A DNA stretch of 7,965 nucleotides from 66-474 sp035717365 (lineage in GTDB: Bacteria; Pseudomonadota; Gammaproteobacteria; Xanthomonadales; Rhodanobacteraceae): the NCBI GenBank assembly GCA_035717365.1, contig DASTIS010000188.1:1-7965 (forward strand), in the 5' to 3' direction. This document shows, piece after piece, positions 1-6,325 of the stretch; the first letter of the stretch is position 1, and each line of letters starts with the position of its first letter. Under the pieces are notes generated by a model that did not search any database, had not been told where the DNA came from, and was given only the letters and a program-made list of their open reading frames with translations. Both the position numbers and the translations under genes were made by a program.

Positions 1-642
1 ATCTTCACCCGCATCGGCGCGGGCGACGACCTCGCGCGCGGGCAATCGACCTTCATGGTCGAGATGAGCGAGACCGCCAACATCCTGCACAATGCGACTT
101 CGCAATCGCTGGTGCTGATGGACGAAGTCGGACGCGGCACATCGACGTATGACGGCCTGGCGCTGGCGCGCGCCGCGGCAGTGCACCTCGCCACGCACAA
201 TCGCGCGTTCACCCTGTTCGCAACGCACTACTTTGAGTTGACCGAACTCGCTGCGCAGTTCGACACGATCGCCAACGTGCATCTGGACGCGGTCGAATAC
301 CATGATCGCGAGCGAGGCGAGCAACTGGTGTTCATGCACGCGGTCAAGGACGGCCCGGCCAACCGCAGTTTCGGGCTGCAGGTCGCGGCGCTGGCGGGCT
401 TGCCGAAAGAGGCGATTGCAGACGCGAAGCAGACGCTTGCGGCGCTGGAACGCGGCCAACGGGCGAGGGGCCTGGCGCCGGGACACGCAGCGGGTGGCCC
501 GTCGTCGCAAACCGACCTGTTCGCGGCCAAGCCCGATCCAAAACTCGCCGCGCTTGCCGATGCCTTGCGCGAGATCGATCCCGATTCGCTTGCGCCGCGC
601 GAAGCTCTGGACGCCCTCTATCGCCTGCGGTCGTTGCTGTAG
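1..642 (+). CDS. mutS: DNA mismatch repair protein MutS, C-terminal part (5' end outside window)
   Basis: MutS recognises mismatches and small loops in newly replicated DNA and recruits MutL. The frame is open from base 1 and ends at TAG 640-642, giving 213 visible residues of a protein usually about 850 long, so roughly three quarters lies upstream. The visible part is the end of the ATPase domain: the signature segment GQSTFMVEMSE (residues about 14-24), the Walker B motif with D41-E42 in LMDEVGRGTSTYDG, and the switch histidine H76 in LFATHYFEL. After the ATPase comes a variable linker (about 140-185), then a conserved end, DPDSLAPREALDALYRLRSL, matching the C-terminal oligomerisation segment of the E. 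coli protein. All expected ATPase residues are intact and there is no frameshift. The next element is a dispersed repeat 20 bp past the stop. Identification is by motif and order recalled from the family and is very secure. Confidence 0.97.
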   Translation: MFTRIGAGDDLARGQSTFMVEMSETANILHNATSQSLVLMDEVGRGTSTYDGLALARAAAVHLATHNRAFTLFATHYFELTELAAQFDTIANVHLDAVEYHDRERGEQLVFMHAVKDGPANRSFGLQVAALAGLPKEAIADAKQTLAALERGQRARGLAPGHAAGGPSSQTDLFAAKPDPKLAALADALREIDPDSLAPREALDALYRLRSLL

Positions 643-662
643 GTGTCGCGTCGACCGGTTTG

Positions 663-704
663 CTCCTCCCGCTTCAAGGGGAAGGCTGGGAGGGGGATGG
701 GTTT
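663..704 (+). repeat. Dispersed GC-rich hairpin repeat, copy A
   Basis: A 42-bp element 20 bp after the mutS stop. Aligned without gaps to copy C (6353 back to 6312, minus strand), about 33 of 42 positions agree by eye, sharing the core CTTCAnGGGGAAGG and a G-rich tail. It can form a local stem: CCTCCC at 665-670 against GGGAGG at 688-693, with CTTC/GAAG (672-675/681-684) inside. No U-run follows, so it is not a classical intrinsic terminator. It resembles REP-type intergenic repeats of Xanthomonadales. The repeat nature is seen directly; the family assignment is inference. Confidence 0.8.
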
Positions 705-711
705 CGGATCA

Positions 712-1005
712 TCACTGCTGCGCGATGCCATCGGGATTGCTGCGTGCCGACACTACGACACCCTTCAAAACGATCGCCGTGTCCTCGACGAATACCGAAT
801 CCGCCCAGTCCGGCTGTTCGGCCAGTTGGCGCACCTCGCAGCCGGCGTCGCGCAACGCCTGTTCATGGACGTCATGTTGCCCGCGCGCGAGCGCAAGGTC
901 GATCGGGTGCCGTTGCAGGTAGCTCGGTTCGCAACGTTCGGTGGCGCAGCTGACCGCGCGGGTGATGACGATGGTCGGCAGGCGATGTCCCCTCCCGGTC
1001 GACAT
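712..1005 (-). pseudogene. Truncated dimethylarginine dimethylaminohydrolase (DDAH)-like gene, N-terminal remnant
   Basis: The minus-strand frame encodes at most 97 residues. It contains IVITRAVS, then PIDLALARGQHDVHEQAL and PDWADSVFVEDTAIVL, which match in order the first 80-odd residues of DDAH (hydrolysis of N-methylated arginines to citrulline; guanidine-modifying superfamily, normally about 255-290 residues). The later part, with the catalytic His and Cys, is absent: after IVLKGVVVSARSNP the likeness stops and TGA follows at 712-714, eight bases from repeat copy A. The natural start is also doubtful. The ATG at 1003-1005 has no clear Shine-Dalgarno site, whereas a good one (GGAGGGGA, 988-995) lies six bases before a CTG at 979-981, exactly where homologs begin (M-PTIVITRAV). 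It therefore looks like a decayed, 3'-deleted gene with a possible ATG-to-CTG change. Family recognition is from memory, without a search. Confidence 0.75.
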
Positions 1006-1059
1006 TCAAGCGAGCTTGGCGGCACCAGCACGGGACTGGCGACCGCTCGCCGCTTGACC

Positions 1060-1088
1060 TATGCTCACGCCGGGTCGTACAAGGGGAG
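1060..1088 (+). promoter_or_regulatory. Ribosome-binding site and weak promoter candidate for the DUF3617 gene
   Basis: AAGGGGAG at 1081-1088 is a strong Shine-Dalgarno sequence five bases before ATG 1094, and it decides that start over the longer frame beginning at 1061. A TATGCT (1060-1065) could act as a -10 box with a poor -35 (TGGCGA, 1037-1042). The ribosome site is well supported; the promoter is only a guess. Confidence 0.5.
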
Positions 1089-1093
1089 CCACC

Positions 1094-1603
1094 ATGCGCA
1101 AGATCATTGTTGTCGTCGCCATAGCCGCCGCAACGCTGTCTGCAACCGCCGCCGCGCCGCTTCATCGCACACCAGGTCTGTGGGAAGTCACCACCGGCAT
1201 GCACTTCACCCAAGGCGGCATCCAGATTCCGCCTGCCGTCCGGCAACAGATGGAAGCACACGGCATGAAGGTGCCGGACCTGACCGCGCCGCGAACATTC
1301 AAGCAATGCCTGACGCCCGAGGAAGCCGCCAGGGACGCGCATCCCGACTTCAGCGGCGACAAGTCCTGCCGCACCACCAAGTGGAACCGCTCTGGCGAGC
1401 ACTTCCATGCCGAGTTCACCTGCGACAGTGACGGCCAGACCATGCACGGCAAGGTCGATGGCAGCATGGCGTCGGACGGCAAGACCTACACCGGCACCGT
1501 CCGGATGGAAGGCAACAACCCGGCAATGGGCGGCCAGTTCGTAATGGAAGGCAACTCGTCGGGCAAGTGGCTCGGCCCGACCTGCGGAAAGACCGCCCCG
1601 TAA
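1094..1603 (+). CDS. Secreted DUF3617-family protein
   Basis: Encodes 169 residues from ATG 1094, preceded by a strong Shine-Dalgarno site; the in-frame codon at 1061 would add 11 residues ahead of the signal peptide and has no comparable site. Residues 1-21 are a Sec signal peptide (MRK, then a run of I/V/A ending ATAAA), so the mature protein should be periplasmic. The mature part opens with PGLWEVTTGM (about 27-36) and ends with GKWLGPTCG, the hallmark layout of DUF3617 proteins common in Proteobacteria. Four cysteines (C72, C92, C110, C164) suggest two disulfide bonds. The middle is a Gly/Thr-rich beta-type segment (DGQTMHGKVDGSM, GKTYTGTVRMEG). No biochemical role is established for the family to my knowledge. 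The gene ends 12 bp from the convergent response-regulator gene and has no partner on its own strand. Confidence 0.85.
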   Translation: MRKIIVVVAIAAATLSATAAAPLHRTPGLWEVTTGMHFTQGGIQIPPAVRQQMEAHGMKVPDLTAPRTFKQCLTPEEAARDAHPDFSGDKSCRTTKWNRSGEHFHAEFTCDSDGQTMHGKVDGSMASDGKTYTGTVRMEGNNPAMGGQFVMEGNSSGKWLGPTCGKTAP

Positions 1604-1615
1604 ACGACGCGGGCC

Positions 1616-2521
1616 TCAGGCCTCGTCACCCTCGCCGGTACGCGCCACCCACGCATCGGCCGAATCACCTGCGGCGTCCGCGACGGTTTTGTGCGGTCGC
1701 GCGACGTGGACGGTAATCCGGGGACCCGGCGTGGCACGCGCACCGGTCGCCACCGTCGGTCGCATCGCCATGCTGACCGCCGCCCCCTCGAACGCGGTAT
1801 CGCGCCGGTTCGCGGGGCGGTCCGTTGCGGCGACGGATGGGCCTGCCGGCTCGGCCCCCGGAACCAGCGCAGGCGGTGCCGTAGATGGCGCAGCCTGCCC
1901 GTCGGTGGCAGGTGTCGGTGGGGTGTCCCCGGGCAGAGCCGGTCCCGACCCGACATGGTCGTCATCCGGCAGCGCGACGTCGGGGATCGCCGCCCACTCC
2001 TCGGGCGACATGCCCTCCGGAATCCCGGCCACCGGCGCGGGCATGATCTCCCGCGCGGGCATGCGTCCCGCCTGGATCAGCGAGCGGACGGCCTGGAACA
2101 CCTCGACCCGCCCGAACGGCTTCTTGACGAACCCGTCGGCGCCGAAGCGCTGCACGTAGAACTGTTCGGTGGCCTGCTGGTTGCCGCTCATCATGATGAT
2201 CGGCGTGGTGTGCGTGCGTGTGTCGCGTCGCAGCGACCGCAATACCGCGAAACCCGATATCCCCGGCAACACGATGTCGAGGAAAATCAGGTCCGGGAGT
2301 TGCGACTGCGCCATCTCGACCGCAGTTTCACCATCGGCGGCCTTCAGGACTTCGTACCCGTCCTGCATCAGCATCTTGCCGAGCACGGCGCGGATCGTGG
2401 CGGAATCGTCGACGACCAGAACCCGCGCGCCGAGTGTGGCACGCACCCTCGCGTCCACGCGGCGTTCGCCCGTGGCCGTGTTCTGGCTCACCAGCCGTTT
2501 GAAGAGATCGAATACCGCCAT
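1616..2521 (-). CDS. CheY-like response regulator with long disordered C-terminal tail
   Basis: Encodes 301 residues from ATG 2519-2521. A GTG at 2531-2533 would add four residues (MGKL), but GGGGAAG lies within those codons, right before the ATG, and fits as its Shine-Dalgarno site. After a short N-terminal segment (FDLFKRLVSQNT) there is one receiver domain at about residues 33-150: acidic pair D38-D39 in VLVVDDSATIR, phosphoacceptor D82 in DLIFLDIVLPG, the Ser of IIMMSGN (S112) and K134 in VKKPF. All phosphotransfer residues are present. No DNA-binding, HD-GYP, GGDEF or other output domain follows. Instead about 150 residues rich in Pro, Ala, Gly and Thr run to an acidic end (GEGDEA). The receiver resembles the PilG/PilH type of stand-alone regulators. 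Function probably goes through protein contacts; the partner kinase is not in view. It lies 179 bp downstream of the BamA-like gene on the same strand. Confidence 0.88.
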   Translation of the reverse strand: MAVFDLFKRLVSQNTATGERRVDARVRATLGARVLVVDDSATIRAVLGKMLMQDGYEVLKAADGETAVEMAQSQLPDLIFLDIVLPGISGFAVLRSLRRDTRTHTTPIIMMSGNQQATEQFYVQRFGADGFVKKPFGRVEVFQAVRSLIQAGRMPAREIMPAPVAGIPEGMSPEEWAAIPDVALPDDDHVGSGPALPGDTPPTPATDGQAAPSTAPPALVPGAEPAGPSVAATDRPANRRDTAFEGAAVSMAMRPTVATGARATPGPRITVHVARPHKTVADAAGDSADAWVARTGEGDEA

Positions 2522-2700
2522 CAACTTCCCCACGCTGTCGGTGCGCTAGTTTCGGCCGTGCGCAGGGCATGCGCAAGCACGCGCCGTCGTCGAGCCGGTC
2601 GGGTGGCCTGCCCGCTGCTCCAAAGGCCTCGTGATCACATGAAACCACGGACGCAAGACTCTGAATGAAAAGCATAACGCATGCGACTTCGGCTTGGGCC
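2522..2700. other. Intergenic gap between BamA-like gene and response regulator
   Basis: These 179 bp hold no gene I can support. The perfect 8-bp palindrome GTGATCAC lies at 2631-2638, and an AT-richer patch at about 2640-2680 is the likeliest place for a promoter of the response regulator, but no convincing -35/-10 pair is visible on the minus strand. No terminator-like hairpin with a T-run follows the BamA-like stop codon. Confidence 0.5.
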
Positions 2701-4374
2701 TCAGAACGTCAGGACGTTGCCCACCACGAATTCCGGTCGCCGCCGTACGCCCAAGTCGGCGTGCAGGGGTTCCGCTACCGTGAAATACAGTACGCGCTTG
2801 AACGAGCCACGCAAATTGCCGATGCGGAAGCCCGCGCCGAGGCTGGAATACCACGGGCCCCAGCGCCGCCCCGAGGCGCCATCGATCATCGCGTCGTCGT
2901 TGAATACCACGAAACCGACCTGAAAGGTGTGGAACCACACCATCGGGGTCACGATCCGGTCGGCAATGGTCACGCGCACGCGCCGCGTGCCGGTCGCGTA
3001 AAAATTGGGATACCCGCGCAGCGCCTGGAAGCCGCCGATGTAGAGGCGATTCTCGGGGTCGGGGTGCAGCAGCGACGCGTAATCGATGTGGAACACCAGC
3101 GTCTGCCGTCGCCACGGTTGGCCGTACGCGGTTGCCGCGGCATCGATGGCCTCGTTGCGCCACTGGCCACCGGCGCGACGCCCGGACAACGAGCCGTCGG
3201 TGAGCACCAACCACCGCGGGAACGGCTCGAAGCCCTTGCTCGCGCTCACCGACAGGTCAGGCCCGTTCGCGCTCGCGCCCAGCGCCGTCGAGTCGTACGA
3301 CACTTGCGCGGAAACGTCCCAGCCGAGGTTGTAGTCTTCCGCGCGATCCACGTCGCGGATGTTGGTGAAATGCGCGTAGTGGTCCTGATGCAATGAAACG
3401 ATCGGACCGATGCCGGCCAGCGTGCGCGGGTACGGCGCGGGCGGCGGCAGTTCGCCCGGACTCACCAGCACCGGCGCGCCGTAGCGGTAGCGCTCGTAAT
3501 CGAGAACGACGCCCGCGCGCAGTGCCGTTTCACCGCTGAAATCCAGCAGCTTCTGCCAGTTCGCCTGAAATTGTCGCTCCTGCTGCGGCAGGTACCAGGC
3601 CTGCACACCACGACTGTAGAAACTCAGATGCAGATTCTGGACACGCAACGATACCCCGCCGCTCCACGGCGTGGTGTCGAGCAGGAACGGCTTGGCCAGC
3701 GCCAGCGACTCGAGGCGGCCGTCGGAAAGATCCTCGTAATACGCCGCCAGCGTCCAGTTCGTGTTGAGGAACGTGGGCGAGAGGTATTCCAGCACGTTCA
3801 TGCTGCGCTCGATAGTTTTCTGACGCCCGATTGCGAGCGTTCGTCCGCTGCCGAGGAAATTGGAATCCTCCAGCTTGAAGCGCCATTCGTTGGCGTTGCC
3901 GGCGCGCGTGAAACGGGTGTCGATCTTGAGCGTCCAGGCATCGCGCACGGCCACCCGGACGTCCACGGTGCCGTCGGTGCAGGACATTGGCGTGATGTCG
4001 GCGCCACGGATGAACACCTGACTGCGCAGGTGCCGGATCGCCTCGTACACCTGTTGCGCATCCGCGGGCTGGCCGGAGCGGACAAGCAACAGATGCCTCA
4101 CCACCCAATCACGGGTGCGGATGTGCAGGAAATCCGCCGCGCGGGCGTACCAGACGTCCTCGCGCGGATCGGCGAGATCGTAAACGTTGTCCACTTCGAT
4201 GTGGATCGCGCCGTAGCGCAGCCCCGAGCGCTGGATGGCGAGCCATTGCGCCTCGCCGGGCCAGCGTTCCTGCGCGCTTCCGGCCGACTGCGGGCAGGTT
4301 GCCAGCGCCGCAGCTGGCGCGATGCCGAGCGCGACCAGCAGGCCTCCCTTCAACAGCAGTCTGAGAGCGTGCAC
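2701..4374 (-). CDS. Single-POTRA Omp85/BamA-like outer-membrane beta-barrel protein
   Basis: Encodes 557 residues from GTG 4372-4374 (GGAG six bases upstream). Residues 1-25 are a Sec signal peptide (basic start, LLVALGIAPAAALA, likely cut after A25). Residues about 55-148 look like one POTRA module: a region rich in aromatic and charged residues, the helix AQQVYEAIRHLRSQ, then two strands ending GTVDVRVAVRDAWTL. C27 and C132 could form a disulfide. From about 150 on, alternating aromatic/polar strands form a barrel. The strongest marker is LRGYPN at 452-457, the conserved RG(F/Y) loop-6 motif of Omp85 proteins, preceded by RLYIGGFQ. The protein ends in VVGNVLTF, a C-terminal beta-signal with terminal Phe as expected for Bam-dependent insertion. 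It is much shorter than BamA (five POTRAs, about 800 residues) or TamA (three), so it is neither. Members of this wider family insert or export proteins; the substrate here is unknown. Confidence 0.85.
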   Translation of the reverse strand: MHALRLLLKGGLLVALGIAPAAALATCPQSAGSAQERWPGEAQWLAIQRSGLRYGAIHIEVDNVYDLADPREDVWYARAADFLHIRTRDWVVRHLLLVRSGQPADAQQVYEAIRHLRSQVFIRGADITPMSCTDGTVDVRVAVRDAWTLKIDTRFTRAGNANEWRFKLEDSNFLGSGRTLAIGRQKTIERSMNVLEYLSPTFLNTNWTLAAYYEDLSDGRLESLALAKPFLLDTTPWSGGVSLRVQNLHLSFYSRGVQAWYLPQQERQFQANWQKLLDFSGETALRAGVVLDYERYRYGAPVLVSPGELPPPAPYPRTLAGIGPIVSLHQDHYAHFTNIRDVDRAEDYNLGWDVSAQVSYDSTALGASANGPDLSVSASKGFEPFPRWLVLTDGSLSGRRAGGQWRNEAIDAAATAYGQPWRRQTLVFHIDYASLLHPDPENRLYIGGFQALRGYPNFYATGTRRVRVTIADRIVTPMVWFHTFQVGFVVFNDDAMIDGASGRRWGPWYSSLGAGFRIGNLRGSFKRVLYFTVAEPLHADLGVRRRPEFVVGNVLTF

Positions 4375-4565
4375 GCCAGACTCCGACCACGCGAACCTGC
4401 GAAGTGTCCAATCGATGCACGATCGTACGCCGCCGTTTGTTCACGTCGCGTCACGTCGTGAGTGCGTCCGGCCGAAGGAATCCCTCGCGCCGGATCACAG
4501 CGAAAGCGGGCTTCTCTGTTGAACGGACGTTTACAATCGCGCAACGGTTCCGTCCCGGGGCGACG
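4375..4565. other. Divergent intergenic regulatory region
   Basis: This 191-bp gap separates the starts of the BamA-like gene (minus) and the permease (plus), so it should hold two promoters. It contains the 8-bp palindrome ACGATCGT (4419-4426) and a direct repeat TCACGTCG at 4441-4448 and 4451-4458, starting ten bases apart, about one helical turn. Either could be an operator, but no regulator can be named. I see no credible small gene. Confidence 0.5.
4532..4537 (+). promoter_or_regulatory. Candidate -10 box of the permease gene
   Basis: TACAAT matches five of six bases of the sigma-70 -10 consensus and lies 28 bases before the permease ATG, which would give a leader of roughly 20 nt. The -35 region at the right distance (about 4509-4515, GGCTTCT) is poor, so an activator or another sigma factor may be needed. 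Its position just upstream of the coding start is the main support. Confidence 0.4.
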
Positions 4566-5870
4566 ATGAACGTGTCAAAACGGCAGATCGGCCTGGTCGC
4601 CGCGACAGCGCTGGTGCTGGGCAACATGATCGGCTCCGGCGTATTCCTGCTGCCGGCCTCGCTGGCGCCCTATGGCGCCTACAGTCTCGTTGGATGGTTG
4701 ATCAGCGGCACCGGCGCGCTGCTGCTGGCCGGCGTGTTCTACCGGCTCTCGAAGCGTGCTCCGCGTGCGGGCGGTCCGTACGCCTACAGCCGGGAGGCCT
4801 TCGGCGACTGCGTCGGATTCCTGGTGGCATGGATCTATTGGGTCGGCCTGGTCGGCGGCAATACGGCGATCGCGGTGGCGTTCGCGAGCTACCTGTCCGC
4901 ACTCGTCCCCGTGATCGGAGCCACGCCCTTTTTCGGCGCGCTCGCGGCGTTGGCGGCGATCTGGGTGCTCACTGCGGTCAATATCGCCGGCGTGCGCAGC
5001 GCGGGCGCAGTCCAGGTCGTCACCACGATCCTGAAAATCTCGCCGCTGCTGGCGCTCGCGTTGTTCGGCTTCGTGCATTTCGATCCGCAGCTGCTGGCGC
5101 CGGGTCCACGCGCCGGCGCTCCCTTGAATGCGATCAGCTTCTGCGTCGCAGCTACGCTGTTTGCCTTCATCGGCGTGGAGTGCGCCACCATTCCCGCCGG
5201 CCATGTTCGCAATCCCGACAAAACCATCCCTCGCGCGACGTTGCTTGGGACAGCGATCGCAGCCGTGGTTTACATCGCATGTACCACCGCGGTGATGGGC
5301 GTGTTGCCCGCGGGCGAACTGGCCAAGTCGCCAGCCCCGTTTGCGGATGCCGGCCGCCTGCTGTGGGGTGGCTGGGCAGGCTGGCTGATCGCGGGCGCCG
5401 CGGCAATATCCTGCTTCGGCGCGTTGAACGGCTGGCTCCTGATCGCAGGCCAGTTCCCGCAGGCTGTGGCGAAAGATGGTTTGTTTCCGCGCTTTTTCGC
5501 GCGCGAATCCAGATGGGCAACCCCCGCGCCAGGACTGCTCATGGCGGCGGTGTTGACGAGCCTGGTTGTACTGGCCAACTACACGCGTGGCATGATTGCG
5601 ATGTTCACTTTCATCGTGCTGTTGTCGACCTTGAGCATCGTGGTCGCATACCTGTTCTCCGCGATGGCCGACGTCGTGCTGGCACGCCGCACCGGCCGCG
5701 CGATGCCGGTGCGCGATCTGGTGCTCGCCTGCGCCGCGTTCGCGTTTTCGCTGTGGGCGGTGATCGGCGCGGGCAAGGATGCCGTCTTCTGGAACTTCGT
5801 GCTGCTGGCGCTGGGCATTCCGTTGTACGTCTGGCAATCGCAAGCCTCGGCGACGAAGGCCCGGACTTAG
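4566..5870 (+). CDS. AdiC-like APC-superfamily amino acid/polyamine permease
   Basis: Encodes 434 residues from ATG 4566, the usual family length; the frame is open to 4404, but the upstream 54 codons are Arg-rich and non-membrane, so I reject the longer start. The ribosome site (CGGGGCG) is weak. The protein is hydrophobic throughout, with about 12 membrane segments. TM1 carries the unwound substrate-binding motif LGNMIGSGVFLLPA (18-31), followed by GGPYAYSREAFG (69-80), TLFAFIGVECAT (197-208) in TM6, and NGWLLIAGQ (288-296) with KDGLFPRFFAR in TM8. This order matches the basic amino acid/polyamine antiporter branch (AdiC, PotE, CadB). Compared with AdiC, the TM8 tryptophan (W293) is kept as W290 and the gating Glu as E205, but W202 in TM6 is replaced by F199. 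Arginine/agmatine exchange therefore cannot be assumed; no decarboxylase gene adjoins it. Its TAG overlaps the stop of hslR. Confidence 0.9.
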   Translation: MNVSKRQIGLVAATALVLGNMIGSGVFLLPASLAPYGAYSLVGWLISGTGALLLAGVFYRLSKRAPRAGGPYAYSREAFGDCVGFLVAWIYWVGLVGGNTAIAVAFASYLSALVPVIGATPFFGALAALAAIWVLTAVNIAGVRSAGAVQVVTTILKISPLLALALFGFVHFDPQLLAPGPRAGAPLNAISFCVAATLFAFIGVECATIPAGHVRNPDKTIPRATLLGTAIAAVVYIACTTAVMGVLPAGELAKSPAPFADAGRLLWGGWAGWLIAGAAAISCFGALNGWLLIAGQFPQAVAKDGLFPRFFARESRWATPAPGLLMAAVLTSLVVLANYTRGMIAMFTFIVLLSTLSIVVAYLFSAMADVVLARRTGRAMPVRDLVLACAAFAFSLWAVIGAGKDAVFWNFVLLALGIPLYVWQSQASATKART

Positions 5871-6325
5871 AAGCTGTCGAGGTCGCCGAGCGCGCGGATC
5901 AGCCGCCGTGCCCGCTTGTCCGGTCGCTTCTGAGGCGGCCGATAGCCGGCGCGCTCGGCGCGGCGTTGCGCGCGGGCGGCTTCGCGCGCGTTGATGGACG
6001 ATTCGGATTCGCGATACAGCGTTTGCGCCAGCGCAGCCGAGCCACGCTTGTGCGCGAGTCCGGTGACGTCGACCACGAAGATTTCCTCGCCACGCTTGAT
6101 GCGCAACGTGTCGCCTGCGCGTACCAGGTGCGAAGGCTTCAGCACCACACCCGCGATGGTCACCCGCCCGCGTTCGAGCGCCTGCTTCGCCAGCGACCGC
6201 GTCTTGAAGAAGCGCGCGGCCCACAGCCAGGCGTCGAGGCGGACGCCCCCGGCTCCCTCTCCTTCAAGAGGAGTGTTGGGGTGGGGATGGTTTTTCCGCG
6301 CAAGGGAGTTCAACCCCACCCCCAT
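5867..6325 (-). CDS. hslR: Ribosome-associated heat-shock protein 15 (Hsp15), S4-domain RNA-binding
   Basis: Hsp15 binds free 50S subunits that still carry a peptidyl-tRNA after aborted translation and helps recycle them. From V28 the protein follows Hsp15 closely: VRLDAWLWAARFFKTRSLA (28-46) starts the S4 RNA-binding fold, with PSHLVRAGDTLRIKRGEE in its second half, then the typical basic tail including RPDKRARR. E. coli Hsp15 has 133 residues; this has up to 152. The excess is residues 1-27, which are translated dispersed repeat and not family sequence. No start codon exists between codon 5 and the conserved part: only ATG (codon 1), GTG (3) or TTG (5) are possible, all inside repeat copy C. 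A purine-rich AGGGGGAAGGA precedes the ATG. htpG ends 43 bp upstream on the same strand, so the two are probably cotranscribed. The stop TAA (5867-5869) overlaps the permease TAG. Identity is secure; the exact start is not. Confidence 0.92.
   Translation of the reverse strand: MGVGLNSLARKNHPHPNTPLEGEGAGGVRLDAWLWAARFFKTRSLAKQALERGRVTIAGVVLKPSHLVRAGDTLRIKRGEEIFVVDVTGLAHKRGSAALAQTLYRESESSINAREAARAQRRAERAGYRPPQKRPDKRARRLIRALGDLDSF
6253..6295 (+). repeat. Dispersed GC-rich hairpin repeat, copy B (inside hslR coding region)
   Basis: Same family and orientation as copy A: CTCC, then CTCCTTCAAGAGGAG, then the G-rich tail GGGGTGGGGATGG and a T-run. It is the inverted partner of copy C, 13 bp away. 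It lies wholly within the 5' part of hslR, encoding on the minus strand about codons 11-24, including the stretch NHPHPNTPLEGEG. No member of the Hsp15 family I recall has such a segment, which supports repeat insertion into the gene's 5' end. Confidence 0.8.

Noticed and set aside
1054..1083. TTGACC (1054-1059) and TACAAG (1078-1083) as a promoter for the DUF3617 gene
   Set aside because: Transcription would begin near 1090, after the strong Shine-Dalgarno site at 1081-1088, making that site useless.
1612..1622. GGCC-TCA-GGCC hairpin as a bidirectional terminator between the convergent genes
   Set aside because: The stem is only four to five base pairs, overlaps the response-regulator stop codon and has no T-run on either side.
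2519..2533. GTG at 2531-2533 as the response-regulator start
   Set aside because: The best ribosome site lies inside those first codons and is well placed for the ATG four codons later.
2631..2638. GTGATCAC as a CRP/Clp binding site
   Set aside because: Only one TGTGA-type half is present (minus strand); the second half at the required six-base spacing is missing.
2546..3214. Minus-strand frame of 222 residues inside the BamA-like gene
   Set aside because: Its sequence is a frame-shifted shadow of the barrel region, which has a clear signal peptide, loop motif and C-terminal signal in the other frame.
4294..4305. Lipobox (LATC, residues 24-27) making the BamA-like protein a lipoprotein
   Set aside because: Thr directly before Cys is not accepted in typical lipoboxes, and an integral barrel with an ordinary Sec cut after A25 explains the sequence better.
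4575..6224. 549-residue minus-strand open frame opposite the permease
   Set aside because: It is rich in Arg, Ala, Gln and His with no motif, runs antisense to a well-matched permease and crosses into hslR in another frame. Long open shadows like this are normal at this GC content.
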